NCBI GenBank assembly: GCA_030407085.1 | Contig: CM059585.1 | Location: 117,231,501-117,295,500, forward strand | DNA from: Trichopria drosophilae | Lineage: Eukaryota > Arthropoda > Insecta > Hymenoptera > Diapriidae | Direction of reading: 5' to 3' | DNA length: 64,000 nt | Shown: positions 1-13,100 of the stretch, piece by piece | Layout of the letters: the number at the start of each line of letters is the position of its first letter | Position numbering within the stretch: the first letter of the stretch is position 1 | Position numbers and translations under genes: made by a program | Notes under the pieces: model-generated | Told to the model about the DNA's origin: nothing | Database searches by the model: none | The model's input: only the letters and a program-made list of their open reading frames with translations

Positions 1-702
1 TAAAATTAATATCTATTAATTCTGATAATTTTCTGCCAACTTTTATTCATTTTGTCCAAGTTTGATAATCTGCATCCAACTGTTTCTATTTTATCGGCTT
101 TATCAATGTTGATGAGATGTAATAAAATGTTATGATAAAAAGATAAGATTTGATTTCCTTCTCGAAACACATAAAAATTTCAACTTATCATTTTTAACCA
201 GATTGATAAAAGCTTGATGGATGTTTGTCCATTTGGATTAACGTTGAACAAATCTGACAAAAAATGATAAATTTTGATCAACCTGAGCTATCATTTTTTA
301 TTAATTTCATTGACTAGAAATCATCAACTTTCACTCGATTTCATCAAATTTTGAACTCTGATTAACTCTGATCATTTTTAATCAACTGCCATGAATGCTG
401 ATCAACTTTCATACATGTTGACCATTGTAATCGATCCTGATTCCCTGTAAACATTCGGATCAACATTTAGCAATTTCGCTCGACCTTAAATGACCTTGAT
501 CAGATTTGATCAACAAATTTTATTCATTGTGATCAATTTTGACGACCTTCGATCAATTTTGTTAAAATCGATATCTACTAATTCTGATAATTTTCTGCCA
601 ACTTTTATTCATTTTGTTCAAGTTTGATAATCTGCATCCAACTGTTTCTATTTTATCGGCTTTATCAATGTTGATGAGATGTAATAAAATGTTGTGATAA
701 AA
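1..702. repeat. Direct repeat with 562-bp period at the window edge
   Basis: Bases 1-140 recur at 563-702 at a constant offset of 562 with only a few substitutions, for example near 7-8 against 569-570, and one base in the GTTATGATAA / GTTGTGATAA segment. There is no indel, so this looks like one full period of a tandem repeat plus the start of the next unit, running off the left edge. The DNA between is CpG-poor and built from degenerate short words of the TGATCAA / TTGATAA type, so the long unit may itself have grown from a shorter repeat. No open frame is kept. Satellite is the likely class; a local segmental duplication is possible. Confidence 0.85.
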
Positions 703-3061
703 CGTTTAATAACGTCGATCCAACGTATTAAAATGACGTTGACATCGTGTGACTAATACGATATTATTTTTCTTCTGTAGGTACCTCCTGACCTAAGTAC
801 TAAATTTGTCGTCTTTCAATTGGTACAAGTTTAAAGTACCCTCTTTCGACTTTTACGTAAACTCGAAATTTATCGAAGTCAGCAGATAATACATAAAATA
901 CATACTTTTCCCGGAAATCCCATTGGTCCTTCCAAATGGCATTTGCCAAATGTTCGCCAATACATTGATCTCATCGCGAATAAAAGCAAGTAGAAAGCGA
1001 TGCGCCTTAACGGGGACATCCGTTCGGAAGATCGAGCGTTATTCGCGGATTTTGGAAGATCGCCACGTCGCGTCGGCGACGACGATTCGCGAAAGTCTAC
1101 TGGATGTCAAACCGACGGAACGTAGAATCGATTAAAGTTCCAGATTCAGCAGCGGAATCTTATAAAGCAAAAGCTCGTCTACTCGCGGGTCCCCTCGCGT
1201 TTTCCCTGTATATTATTAATGCGCGAATATGCATCGGCCGCGAGCGTTAAGCGTTCATCGTGGCGTAGAGAAATCAGGCAGCCAACCTTACAAAGACTGT
1301 CGGAGACCACGAACGCACGTTACCGATGACGGCGACGTCGACGTCGCTCGTTCGCAGCCTCACCATTAACGTTCTGCTTCTGTAATGCGTCGTAACTTCG
1401 AGCAGCCGCGAACCTCGATGTCTTCGTTTCGAGCTATTTGCGTAATTTTCAAATACCCCCCTCGAAACTCGAGATATTAATTTCCGACTTTTGCGAGGTC
1501 GTATCGTGCGGCCCGTATGCGACTCCCAGACGTCTCCGGGTTACGCTCGACGTCTTCATTTAATATTATTACCGTACGCGAGCTTCGATAATTATGTATT
1601 TATATAAAGGATACTTTCGGATCCTCCATTTTTTTTTTGTTTCGAGATGGGACATCAAATTCTGTTTAAAACTGGTAATAATCCGAATCGGCGAGTCGTA
1701 AGTTGCGAAAGCCACGGCGCAGTAAAGTATAGATTTTAGGTTTCAGCGGCGCGAATAAATTACAAGAGAATCTTGTCTATCGCTCGAAAGGTATGTAATC
1801 TCATAATCCGATTTCAATGTTTCGATCGCCTTCGATAGAACCGGTATAACAAGGGCTTATTCCAAATTCAGCAATGCCTGGAATGCGCTAGTGCGTTTTA
1901 ACGCCGAATCTGGGTAACGTTTTTTACTCCTCGATCTTACACCATGCAGTGGCCCAGAAGGTTACGTGCATTGGTATGTACGGCACCTGTCAGAGTTCCT
2001 TAAATTGATGAGGTATTGTGATTTTCGACAATTTATGATTTATTTAAGTCTCATCTATTATCAAAGTCTAGGGTCATCTTGCAACCAGTGGTATTTTCTG
2101 TGTAGTCAAGTGACACAGTGACTCACCAAAGCTTCGAATGTGATTTTATATCAGGCCCTTATAATGTTAATAAAATCCGCGGTCATAATTTTCCAGCAAC
2201 TTTTTCAAAATCCGCTACAGTGGATTAATGGTGTTTTCCGTCGGTCTAATTAGCGCAGTGACTTACAATGTATTCTAAACAGTTTTTTTTCTATGACTTC
2301 ATCAGGACAGAAAGTAAACTGGGCTTACATATTTCATTCAAAAGTTATGATGACATCAGCTGAGATCAGGTACATCCTCGACTTTTCCACAATTGCTATG
2401 TACCACAATTAGGTAATTGAAATTGAAATATTTGATCGGACCAATCATTTTCATGGACGTTTTTCAAGGAACTAAAAAATGAATAAACAAAATGTTTGTA
2501 AAACATGAGCAGTTTTAAAGCAGCTAAAATATACATCTAGTCTACAACTTCAATGCATTTTAATGTCAGAGACAATGAAGAAAAGGATGAGATGAACATG
2601 ATTATTTCCAACAACTCTTCCGCCATATTGGAACCCCAATTTTGAATTTCCTAACCGTGTCAGATCAAAGTCGTGACTCCAAAAACCATGACATTATTTG
2701 CTACAATCGTATAAGCTGTTTCGTATAAAGAAATGAAATAGTTTGCAGTACTAACTGGACGGTTAGAACATAGATAAGACACAGCCATCGTTTTTACTTA
2801 ATTTTACTGTATACACTACGATGTCGACAAATTAGGTAGCCAAGAATTCTATTTAAATAGTAAAACTGTCCTAAAAGTAATTTATTCTCAGAGAAACGCA
2901 CTATTAACACATGTAGTAATTTAAATTAGCTACAATTAAACCGATTTTTAAAGCTAGTGAAAAAAACAACATGAAAAATTATACCAATCTCTCTCACGTC
3001 TCTAATAGCATCAGTAACAGAAACATGCACTACAACCATACTTGTGCAGTTTAAGCAGAAG
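703..3061. other. Non-coding stretch with a GC-richer island
   Basis: About 900-1560 is richer in GC and CpG than the AT-rich DNA around it and has a 70-codon open frame I do not recognise. From 1600 to 3060 the sequence is AT-rich with many stops in all frames. I see no RNA gene, terminal repeat or convincing exon here. The right end could include more decayed parts of the retrotransposon that begins to be recognisable at 3062. Confidence 0.5.
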
Positions 3062-3279
3062 TTTCATATATTAAACTCAGCGTAATTTGGGTTTAGAGAA
3101 AGTAAATCAACGACTGATCCTTGGCGAAGGCTTTCGATACTCTAGGTCTTAATAAACTTCTGGATAAGCTTCATAGTCATGGATTTAGAAGTAATGTTTA
3201 CAAATCATTTAAAATCTATTTAATAAATGGAACCAAATTGGGCGTAGTGAAAAGTTTAAGAGTAATTTGCATACTATGA
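3062..3279 (+). pseudogene. Relic of a non-LTR retrotransposon reverse transcriptase
   Basis: Two conserved reverse-transcriptase blocks can be read on the plus strand. At 3062-3118 the frame gives ...LNSA, a stop (TAA at 3083-3085), then FGFRESKSTTD, which matches the 'QFGFR..(K/R)STTDA' block of jockey/CR1-like elements. A CAA to TAA change would explain the stop. At 3121-3276, in another frame, it reads LAKAFDTLGLNKLLDKLHSH and on to GFRSNVYKSFKIYLINGTKLG. This is RT motif A, whose AFDT holds the first catalytic aspartate, plus the following helix region. Known relatives have about 40 residues between the two blocks. Here two bases separate them, so there is an internal deletion with a frameshift. 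Endonuclease, the rest of the RT and a tail are not recognisable. The element was copied by target-primed reverse transcription when active; this copy is dead. Confidence 0.75.
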
Positions 3280-3437
3280 ATTACGATGTTCCAACTACTA
3301 TTTTCAGGCAAATTTCAAAATAAAGATTTTTATTCCTTTTATCCTTTTTCTACACATCTACAGTTTCAAGATAAACAAACATACCTATGTAGTCATTTGA
3401 TTTTCTTCGAATTTTTCGATGCTTGGAAAGAAATGAT

Positions 3438-3521
3438 AAAAAAAACAGACCCTGACGGAGTTTCGAACACGGGACCGGTCGGCTAAAGATCGCTCAAAGT
3501 TCGCCGCATTAACACGATGGG
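3438..3521 (-). pseudogene. tRNA-like or SINE-like relic
   Basis: On the minus strand there is a B-box-like segment (GTGTTCGAAAC at 3460-3470), a weak T-stem, and a run of eight T (3438-3445) just downstream that would act as a pol III terminator. Upstream, GTTAATGCG resembles the end of an A box. The acceptor and T stems do not pair well, so this is not a working tRNA. A decayed tRNA-derived SINE head is the likeliest reading. It lies about 160 bp from the RT relic, which may be its partner or chance. Confidence 0.3.
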
Positions 3522-3540
3522 TGAATGACCCCACAATCTT

Positions 3541-5817
3541 TCCCATTATAAATAAGGTAAATATTGTGTTATTCGTTTCTTTACCTTTTGTTTACTTTGT
3601 CCAGCTAAACTTTTCTGTAATTTTCAAAACTATTTCGATTGGTTTTCCCAACATATCTGCCATATTTAACTCTATCGGTGATGGAGGAATAAAATACAGA
3701 TATATGTTAACAGAATGATCTTCTTTAATTTTAGACAATTTTCAGAAAAAAGCGACTAAATTGTTAAACCATAAATCATGTAATTTTTAGAAAAAAAATA
3801 TTTGTGCGTACACGGTATCGCTTAATATCTCCCTTTTTTGTTAAATAATTATGTATAATAATTGAAAATAATTACGGTTTAATTTCATCTTTTAAACTGA
3901 CTTACCTAAGAAATCTCGTCAAAATATGTCTATTTTTTAATTTTAATCAAATTATATGAAGCGAAAAAGAAAGAAACTGATGATTTCAGCGTACACTTAG
4001 AGAAATTATTTACTAATAGTTAATGTAAGCTAATTTCAAGGCGCTTACATGAACTGTAAAGATATAACAGTAAACGTAAAGTAAAAAACGCCAGGTAACT
4101 TTGAGGTGAAAATATCAGAACTTTCCTGTAATATTATTGTATATTAACTCGTATATTTTAATATACATTGAGCGTTCGTTAACTGTTAATAAATCCTACA
4201 TTAAATTACGTAGTTTGAACCGCGCATGTCAACAATGCGTCGAAAAATTCGTAGAAAATCGAATGACTTCGCGTATGTATGTTTATTTATCTCAGTTTCG
4301 GCGAAACTCTAAGCGCGTAAATGTACTACATGTCATGTAATATTCTCAACATTAATATTTAAAATCCTCATATTAACTATTAACATAATAAATTTAAACC
4401 AATCTCAGATTACGGAAACTTTATTCGGAATTCATACAAAGAACATTGTGAAAGTCCTAATTGAAATTTTATAAGCATAATAATTAAAAGCAGAGATTAT
4501 TTTCTAGCATTCGATATAATCTCATTTTTATAGCAGATGTTTGGATATAGCGGAAAGTGTGATATAATTTGTGCAAAGTAATTGAAACAAGTTACTTAAT
4601 TTCCAAACAACCAAAAGAACCCATCAAGGGCTCTTTAAAGCCTTTTTTAAACGAGGTTTTAAGTAATCACTTTATTTTATGATCAGTCAGCCAGAGACAA
4701 TTGATACTGTTACAATTAGCATCTTTGTCTAAGAAGTAACATAGTTTTATCATGAAATTATGGAATTGTTTCCGAAATAGTAACTGGACAGGTCCAAGTC
4801 TGCTAGGTTTACGTTCATGGAAAACTGTCATTTCATATTTAAATGTGAGCGCCATATTTCCAGGAAGAAACTGATAGCTCTAAACAATGTCTCGATATTA
4901 ATTATCATGCCCTCTTTAATATTAGTTGTTTCAGAGAGTTAGAAAGCCCATGTGCTGAAAATCATAACGAAGGTCACTTCTAGATTAGCCTAAAGATTTC
5001 TGCAGAAAGAGCCGACGTTGTTTCATCCATTAACTTTATCTTAAAAAATAGTATTTAATGTTTGATCTACAAAGTGAAACTAATGTCTGAAAGTATATTA
5101 AATAAAATTAGAAACACAAAGTATAGCTCAAGAGTCCCGACTACACGCCATTCTCTTCCTCGGCGACCAGGTCGCAATAAAAAGAAATCTTTACGCGGGC
5201 CATTATTACATGCTTCTAAAAGCTTTTGTAACCGGTAAAGAACAATTGACCTAAAATCGAACAATACGTCGCGACACAGAGAAAGGCAACGAGGTAACGA
5301 CCAAATGTGATAACACTCCTTCAAGTCCCTGTCTCCTTTTTCCACTTGCGCCGGATGCGGAACGTAGATGTCGTCTCTAACTGTTTTTTCGTAAGCGGTC
5401 TCTTTCCGGCTTCGCTACAAGACACGTATAATTTACGCGTATGGTCGCACACCGAGGTTACTTTGATTTTTTTCTGTGGGAAATGTTTTATATTACCTCT
5501 TTCTGTTTTTTTTCTTTACACGGGTCGTCTACGTAAATCGCGCTTATATAGTCGGCTAGCAGTTGGCTCGAAGTGGGCTGGGAACCAGACGTTCGCCGCT
5601 CGACTTTTTTACGTCGCTTCCTTATTCGATGCATCTCAATCGTCACCACTCGAAGTCGACGTTCGCCATTTTCCACAATGGGAATTATTTGGTATTCTGA
5701 AACGTCGGATAACGATTTGAGTGGCTGACTTTCTTGTGAAATATTGCGTGAGACTTTGGAGATTTGTCATCGAAGAACTTCAATGTGGCTCTACTGGAAG
5801 CAATACAGCAGTCCTTC
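3541..5817. other. AT-rich non-coding DNA, GC-richer at 5140-5720
   Basis: The left part is strongly AT-rich with no feature I can support. At 5140-5720 the GC content rises and overlapping open frames appear on both strands (137 codons on plus at 5307-5720, 92 and 62 codons on minus). None matches a family I know, and the overlap on both strands fits low stop density better than a gene. Confidence 0.45.
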
Positions 5818-5889
5818 TCTTATTTTAACTCCTCTTATTTTAACTACGTCCCTTATTTTAACTTTTTTCCGTCCGTTATTTTAACTTTT
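5818..5889 (+). repeat. Four spaced copies of TTATTTTAAC
   Basis: The ten-base word TTATTTTAAC occurs at about 5820, 5836, 5853 and 5877, separated by pyrimidine-rich spacers of uneven length. It looks like a short degenerate minisatellite. A protein-binding array is possible but nothing in the sequence shows it. Confidence 0.55.
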
Positions 5890-8800
5890 TGCCCTCGTGA
5901 GTTCCCCCACAACTGTGCTTGCGCTTACAGCTGAAGAAGGACCCAACTGTATGTCTTCTCTCTATTTATATTCACTCATACTGCCAGTCGTGGGGGTGAG
6001 GGGAAGCGTTAAATTAAGGGAAGAAGTCACCATCTTCATTGACTCGAATCGTTAAAATATGGGGAGGGCCACTGAAAAAATGTTCTTTTTTATTTGTAAA
6101 TTTTTAAAAGTTTTAGCGTTAATTTATAAATAGAATTAAAATACAGGATTAGTTGACAATGTATGTTTTGATTGATGTTTATTCGTTCTGTACATAAAAA
6201 ATAACATTATTTCTTAAAAAACAATAATTTGGTTCGTTTATAAATACAATCAATATATAAATAAAAAGAATTGATCTTTAATTTTTGTATCTTTAGCATA
6301 AAATATGGGTGATCATGTAAATCGAGGAAAGTTCGATTATTGTCCTTTTGAATAGTTTATGACACAATATTGTAGAAAATTGCTAATAAGTAAAGTCCAA
6401 TGATAGTGAAAACAAATTGGCTCTTAAAGTAAAAGTTAAAATGTGTTTAAACCCTCTGACTTATTATATTTTCATTATTTAATATCATTTCTTTATGCTC
6501 AACCGTAGAACAACTATATTTGCAAGGACAAGGTAACAAAGTGTAAAATAATGTTCACATTGTGTCTTCACACCTGCTAATTAAGAGTATCTCGACACTA
6601 AGGATACCAAGAAATAAACATGTAAAACGATAACGATATCACTTATTACACACATAAAATGGAACGCAATACAATTGCGCATTATATTAAAAGTACTACT
6701 TGTAATTACTAACAAATAAATTCATTTAAAATAATTTCCTTCAATTTTATATTTACGTTGATTACTTACTTATTATTAATTCATATTTTCTATTATTTCT
6801 GCTAGTCTTTTCTACGAATCGTTTATATGGTCGTGCATGAAAAAAAATAACAGTTATAGATATTATCGCCGTTCCACCTGCTTCACTGACTTCGGAGTGT
6901 TTTTGTACCTGAGCTTAGCAATTTCTTCACTGCAATTTAAAGAATTTTTAACCTTTAAAGAGGTCGGAATTACACTATATCACGCATTTAGTAAATAACT
7001 TTTTTGTTTTTGGAGAAGGGGGTCGGTGTAACTTGCTAAAAATGAGTGTTTTAAATGATCCACGAGAAATTATTGTTATTGTTATTAATTAAGATATTGT
7101 TTTACCATATCGCTAAAAAGTTCGAATTGGGTGTGGAGCATGTGAACATTTCTCCCTAGGGCGAGACATTATATACACCAATGAAACTTACAATTAATAG
7201 GGAATACTTCGTGTTCGTCGTATATCTCGTGTTCGTTTAAGTTTGATGGTACCCACTTCACTTGCGAGAAACGGAAAGTGTAAGAAGCAGTCGTCGCGCC
7301 GCTACGCGAGGAGAGATGGTACCATTACAGTTTTTTATGGAAATTCTGTAAAAATGAAGCAAATATGTCTACCATTGTTTATCATCAAAATGTAAAAATA
7401 AAAACAAAACAAGTGAATCTGCAAGTATAATTATAAGAACAAAAGAAATTAACTTTGGAAAAGGTGCCGCTACGATTCTATACTTTGCTGAATTTAGTCC
7501 ATAAATGATGTGGAGTGAACCTAAGTAAATAATAAAATAAGGTTAGTCTGATAAAGATTCATTTTGTTTAAATCCCGCAAAGGCATTTTTTTAAATATTT
7601 GCGAAGTTTTTGAAATAGAATATCATATGAAGTACCCTAAAAATGCGATTATTGTCGTCAGAAATATCATTCTGCTCTTTTTTTTAAAATTTATTTTATT
7701 TATTTGATTTTCACAAAGGTACACGGTTCAAATCTAACGTAATATTGGTCTCTTATATTTTAAAAAAATGTTGTTTTATTTAAAACTCATAAAGGATGTA
7801 CATCATACATTTATAGCATAGACTTCCGTATACTTAGTATAAAGTTACAATGAATATTAATTTCATTTACATTAAATATCCAATATGGGCAGACGAACAT
7901 TTACTGAATGTCTGTAAACCAATTCATTGTAGGTTTTCTGCGATACCAATCGTGCAAATTAAAAGATTTATAACAATTTATATAACAAAAATTATATATT
8001 GTCCCATAATATACCTTACATCCCATAACTAAATAGAATAGTAAAACATTCCAATAACAGTTCATCCCGCGTAATGAATTATGATGTTAGTAAGGTACTA
8101 CTGATCATTACTGTTGTATCTTGCAGGGAAAGCCGTTTTTTACAATCCTACATACGATATGGTAGATGAACAATTTAATAAAAAAGTTGCGAGCACAATT
8201 TTAAAGATGTCAATTTCAAGTTCTCCGCTTGAAAACTGGCCAAATGCAGTAATTTTCACAAATTATCGACGGCGTTCAAAAGCGAAGTGAAAGGACTAGA
8301 GCGAATTCAAGTAGTAGCGAATTAGTATTTATCGAAAATTAACATGCGAAGCAAATCTCTCGTATCTCGACGTATCTTTTCGCCGGTGGACTTCCGTTTT
8401 CATAAATATGAGCGTTTATTTTACCGCAGGCGAGTAATTACCAAAGAAAGGGGACTTTCTGTCGTCACAAAGAAAAGTAGCGTCTCGTTCGACGAATTTG
8501 CGACCACGCGTTTGCCGGAGAAAGACAGATTATAACTGAGAGAGACTTACACGAAAACCGAGAAAGAGTGAAAGAGAGAAACTTGTGCGAGGAAAGGCTC
8601 TCATTACGCTATTAATAACGGTGCTCTTGCTTAGAGCAAGAAAAAGAATTCTGTCGTGTTGACTGCTAAGAATCCGTTCGTGTAATGTGGGAGTCGAGCA
8701 TCAAAAAAATGTCGAATCACGACCTTCAATATCCTCATATTTATGATTTTTCATTTCAATATTCTTAAATGATTCGGATACACATTTCACCCGAATTATA

Positions 8801-9587
8801 TTTAATATTCAAATAGTTTATCTGCTAATAATTTTTAGAGATTATATAGAAATAATCTACGTTCGCAAATAAACACATGGCATTTTAGAACGTAATTAAT
8901 GACGAGCGGCGACTGTTCTACTTAGCCAGCGACGAATCTTATATTTAGCTCAGTCGAAGATGTTGTCAATTAGGCGTTGACAGCACTTCATTAGGATCGT
9001 TTATCATACCGATAGATCATTGGTAATCTAATATTCGCACTGTCTTAAAATACTATGTCGATTAGTTCCGATTCGCGAAAATCGTTGATCAATGGGCAAA
9101 CCGCGACCGTCTATTCCAGTCTGCGCCATTCTTCTGTGTATCCAATCTAATACGAAATAACTCAAATAATTCAAGAGGAGTTATGCATACGTTTTATCGT
9201 TTTGACGCTTTGAATTACTCGCCCTGCGATAGTGACGACGAATACGTGCTCGGCATTGCAGTGTCCTCGTGTTGGTGCGGATGTCGACGGGAGCCCATCC
9301 AGTGTTGGTAAGACAAGCCGTATTTTTAGAATGATGTATGTCTTCGTTTGATTTCGAAGATTGCGCTTGCTCTTTGCATCCTATCTCACTTTCTCCATGT
9401 CTTTAGTGCCGTCCTTGTGTTCTTCCGTTCTCTTCTTTTGCACGATAATCACTGGGGATCTTTGCGGGATCTAGTTACACACTTGACGCTCCTGCAGCTT
9501 TAGGATCCTCGTGACCCTTTTAGGTACCTTTAGTGAATCTTTTCGGCACTTCCATTGCACCTGGACTGATAAATTATAGTTTTTGAA
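5890..9587. other. Non-coding stretch
   Basis: 5890-8230 is AT-rich with no element ends or exons I can support. 8230-8590 is GC-richer with GA-rich runs. 9183-9307 holds a short open frame ending at a GTAAGA splice-donor-like site, but nothing else supports it as an exon. Confidence 0.4.
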
Positions 9588-10135
9588 TCTAAATTATATC
9601 TGAGATGACTGATCTTCCGACTTGTAGTCATTGGTATTTTCCGTTCTCACTGATCCAAATGTCCAATCAGTATCAAGAGGATTGGTCGTTAACAGGTGTC
9701 CATATAAGCAAGGGAATCTCTTGGGTAGTCGGGAATAGAACCCAAAACTATATTTATGTGCCATTGATCGTTTGAATTGTATCCTTCACTTCAATATCTT
9801 CCTTTAGCATTAGTCGAATCGTACTGAAAGGACATGACTTCGATGTTCTTTGTGCTTCTAAGGATTCTTCAAGAGGATTGGTTTATAACATGTAACCAGA
9901 TAAGCATGGTATTTTCTTGGGTAGTCTAGAATAGAATCTAAAAATATATTTAGAACCATCTGATCGTCTGAGTTGTAGTAATCAATATCTTCTTTAACAC
10001 TGGTCCAATTATCCGATAAGAACACGATTTCAATGTTCTTGGTAATTGCTTGAAAATAATTGGTCTGTAACATATAACAACATAAACAAGAAAATCCCTT
10101 GAGTATTTTGGAACTTACATTTGATTTGTGAAAAT
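9588..10135. repeat. Degenerate tandem array, units of about 180-196 bp
   Basis: Units starting near 9674 (TCAAGAGGATTGG), 9869 (same word) and 10051 (TGAAAATAATTGG) align over most of their length. A partial unit lies upstream from about 9588. The spacing is about 196 then 182 bp. On the minus strand the middle unit has an open frame at 9858-10073. The same reading of the left unit gives a related peptide (YNS.DQ, then NI, DYPR, AY, TC, PILL) interrupted by stops. The array could be a decayed duplicated coding module or a non-coding repeat whose shared frame is accidental. I do not recognise the peptide. Confidence 0.7.
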
Positions 10136-13100
10136 GAAGAAAGGTTATTCAGTTTCAAAAAGGATACCAAAACGAGATATGTTTGGACTGTTTGGACAGC
10201 TTTTCTGACCCGCCGTTCTGACACCATAGGAGCCAGAAGTATTCTGTTAACTCTTGTTCATTTCTGGTAATGCCAATAAGCATAATGAAAGAGACTTTTG
10301 GACGCATGCAAAATAATTTCTATGCCTTGAGGACACATTGAAATATCGAGTCCAGCAGTGCAATTTTTTCCGATGCGATTTTGTCAGTGCACAACAATTT
10401 AATTCCGTACTGTACGGAAAGAGCTCATGGGACAATGAGAAAATTGAAACGAAGATTTATGAAGAGTAATAATGAGTTGTAAAGTCGAATGAAGAAAATG
10501 AGCGATTGTCTACAACCTGCGTAATTGCCGTGAGTCGTGACGCCGTTTTCATGAAAGCATTGCTCGAGAGGAGGCATCGGCGAAGAAGGAGCGGACGGGA
10601 CAAGTAGACCATGTCCCTCGAGCCGACACAGACATTACGGTAGACGCTCGTAGGTACGAGACTACTCTTGAGGATGCGAGTGTAGTCTACCGCAGCACAT
10701 ACACCTAATGCGAGAATCATTCGCTTAATGACGAGAGATAGACTTTGCTTATTATGTGATAAATATAGAAAACGTAATTATTGATAAGCGTTAATGAGCT
10801 GCCGTGTACGTTAGGGTGCATCCACAAGAATCGCCAATTCACTCATGCACGACGCGAAGTAACCAAGCTCACGCATTGTTCGTACCAGTTGGTTCGAGAC
10901 AGGTACGACTGGATCGAACCTACCAGAAGTAATTACATCTCCATCTGGATTGCACGAAAAGTCGATTGGCTCGAGTGACTCTAGGCAGATATTTTACTGC
11001 TATGATCAGCATCCGCCAAGGTCCGATTAACTGGTACCTTTAAGAATTACGAATGGATGCGTGTTCTCCATTCCGGTTTGTTTTTTAATTTCTTCATAAT
11101 TGCATTAAGTCTTAATAAATACCGTAACTTTTTATGGAAATTGCGATAATTGTTCATTAAGGCTGCCACTTAACCCGTTGATCGCTACAGCGCATCTCAA
11201 GTCTCGTACATTCGCATACACGAAAATGAGCAGGTTCTGGGTGGATACCAAAATCTCATCGCATTAACATAATTGAAGAAGGAACTCGCAATTTTAGAGT
11301 TCTTTCTGGGTCGATAATATCTGAGCAGGAGGGGAAAATTCACTGTCGATACAGTGTGCGCATTATCGTATTATGTAACGCGCTATGGAGTTGCCTTCGT
11401 GCTCCTTAATTTAAATTCTATTACCAGCGGTCTCTATTCCCTCTTTCCTATGAATATTCAAGCTTGGCCCTCCTCTTTTCCTACTTCATCTATCGAATAT
11501 ACAAAGAATTAAATTAATATACCGCGCAAAACAGCCCCTCGGAACATTCGCGCCGCCAGACTGGGCGGAGAAGCTGTAGGATACACCAGACGAGACGAGA
11601 AAAGAGCCTCCGAAAATCTTGTTTCGTCGGTCATTAACGTCCGCCCTCGCTCGAATAAATCCGTTACCATGATCTCCACAGAAAATCGGTGGTTGATCGA
11701 CTGGAAAACCCATTTTTTATCGGTTTGAAGATGATATACTTGTAGTTGAGGTTAGATACTTCCTTTAGATTATGTCGTTGACTTGCTGATGATATCTGAA
11801 TCTTCCTGCTGTCTCTTGATTTGAAAGAAAACATATTTGTCCAATAGTTCAAACATACCTTTTTCATTGCACACTGAAACAAATGGCAGTGAACGTGACT
11901 TCTTGCTCAAGGTCTCCAAAGGTAGGTATACCTTAAAGGGACCAACGGTTGGGTTTTCCTCACACGCAAGGTGTATCACCCTCGCGTAATAATTTATTCC
12001 ACCGGGTAGTTCCGCTGACTGCGCGTTAATGCGTAATGAAAAAGAAACCATCGGAGGTATGTACTTATAAATATACTCCAGGCAATGTCGGCTCGCGTCT
12101 TGCACGACGAGACATCACGATCAAGATCATCTTCAACGAATATTCGCCGCGGGCTTCCATTTATCGGCGATCTACCGAGTGAGTTTTCCCAATCCAAGGT
12201 GCCTCCTGTATACAGTGGTGCAAACGCAATATTTTAAATTCCCTTCTACATAACGGAATACAAAAATGGTTACAGTGCAGACTTTCTCTATTTTGTAGAA
12301 CAAATAAAAAAAGGATATTAACAGTCAAGGTTTCTAAATAACATTCACATTTTCCAGTTGCAATATAGGTTTATAATACCGTGAAGTTGGAAAGGGTTTT
12401 AATAATGACTTGTTGTTGCCAGAATTTTTCGTAGCAAAACGTAACTGCAGAATATCCAAGTCCATCCAAGAAATAGAAAAAGAAGTGTTATAGAAAAATA
12501 TTTTTAAAATCTGTTTTTTTATCCTCCATAATTCCTATTAATTTATTCATTATTTTCTGGCATTTATTTTTTCGAACTACAAATATTAAAGAACTATAAC
12601 ATTGTGATCAAGCATAACATTTTAATCCGATATCTAAATAAGGAGGAAAAAAAATTAATGAAACTGAAAAATAGAGAAAAGTGTAACTTATATTTTAGGA
12701 CAAAATTTGTTGAGGGTAAAATCGCCATTTTTAATATTGAGCTTTGCTAAGTACAAGTAATTTGCCAGATGATCCAAAACCGTCATTCGGTATGAACAAA
12801 CCTTTATACGAGGAAATTATTAATATACTTTTTTTAGCAGGGGCTATTGGTTGAAAAACGTCTTTATTTGCATTACAAGGCTAGATTTGGAAATGATATT
12901 TTCAAACAAGGTTTCCCATTTTAATTTCACGGAATTTTTAAAAATGTTTGAATTAGAATAAAAAGTAATTGAACAACTATATGAAATCATGTTACGTATT
13001 ATTAGTTAATACGTAATAAACGTTTATATCATTAATTTTTCATATTAAAAAAAAATTGAAATTTTTATCATTTGTTTGAAAAAATTAGACTTTTTTTCGA

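Noticed and set aside
5307..5720. 137-codon plus-strand frame
   Set aside because: GC-richer DNA with overlapping frames on the other strand. No motif or splice structure.
9183..9307. Possible first exon (ATG frame containing SDDEY, ending at GTAAGA)
   Set aside because: A short frame plus one donor-like site is expected by chance, and there is no matching acceptor or known peptide.
10888..10925. tRNA-like B boxes (GGTTCGA and its inverted copy)
   Set aside because: Neither strand gives an A box at the right distance or an acceptor stem. It is better seen as a small inverted repeat.
11770..12105. 111-codon minus-strand frame with natural-looking composition
   Set aside because: No recognisable domain and no clear splice sites. 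The evidence is too thin to call an exon.
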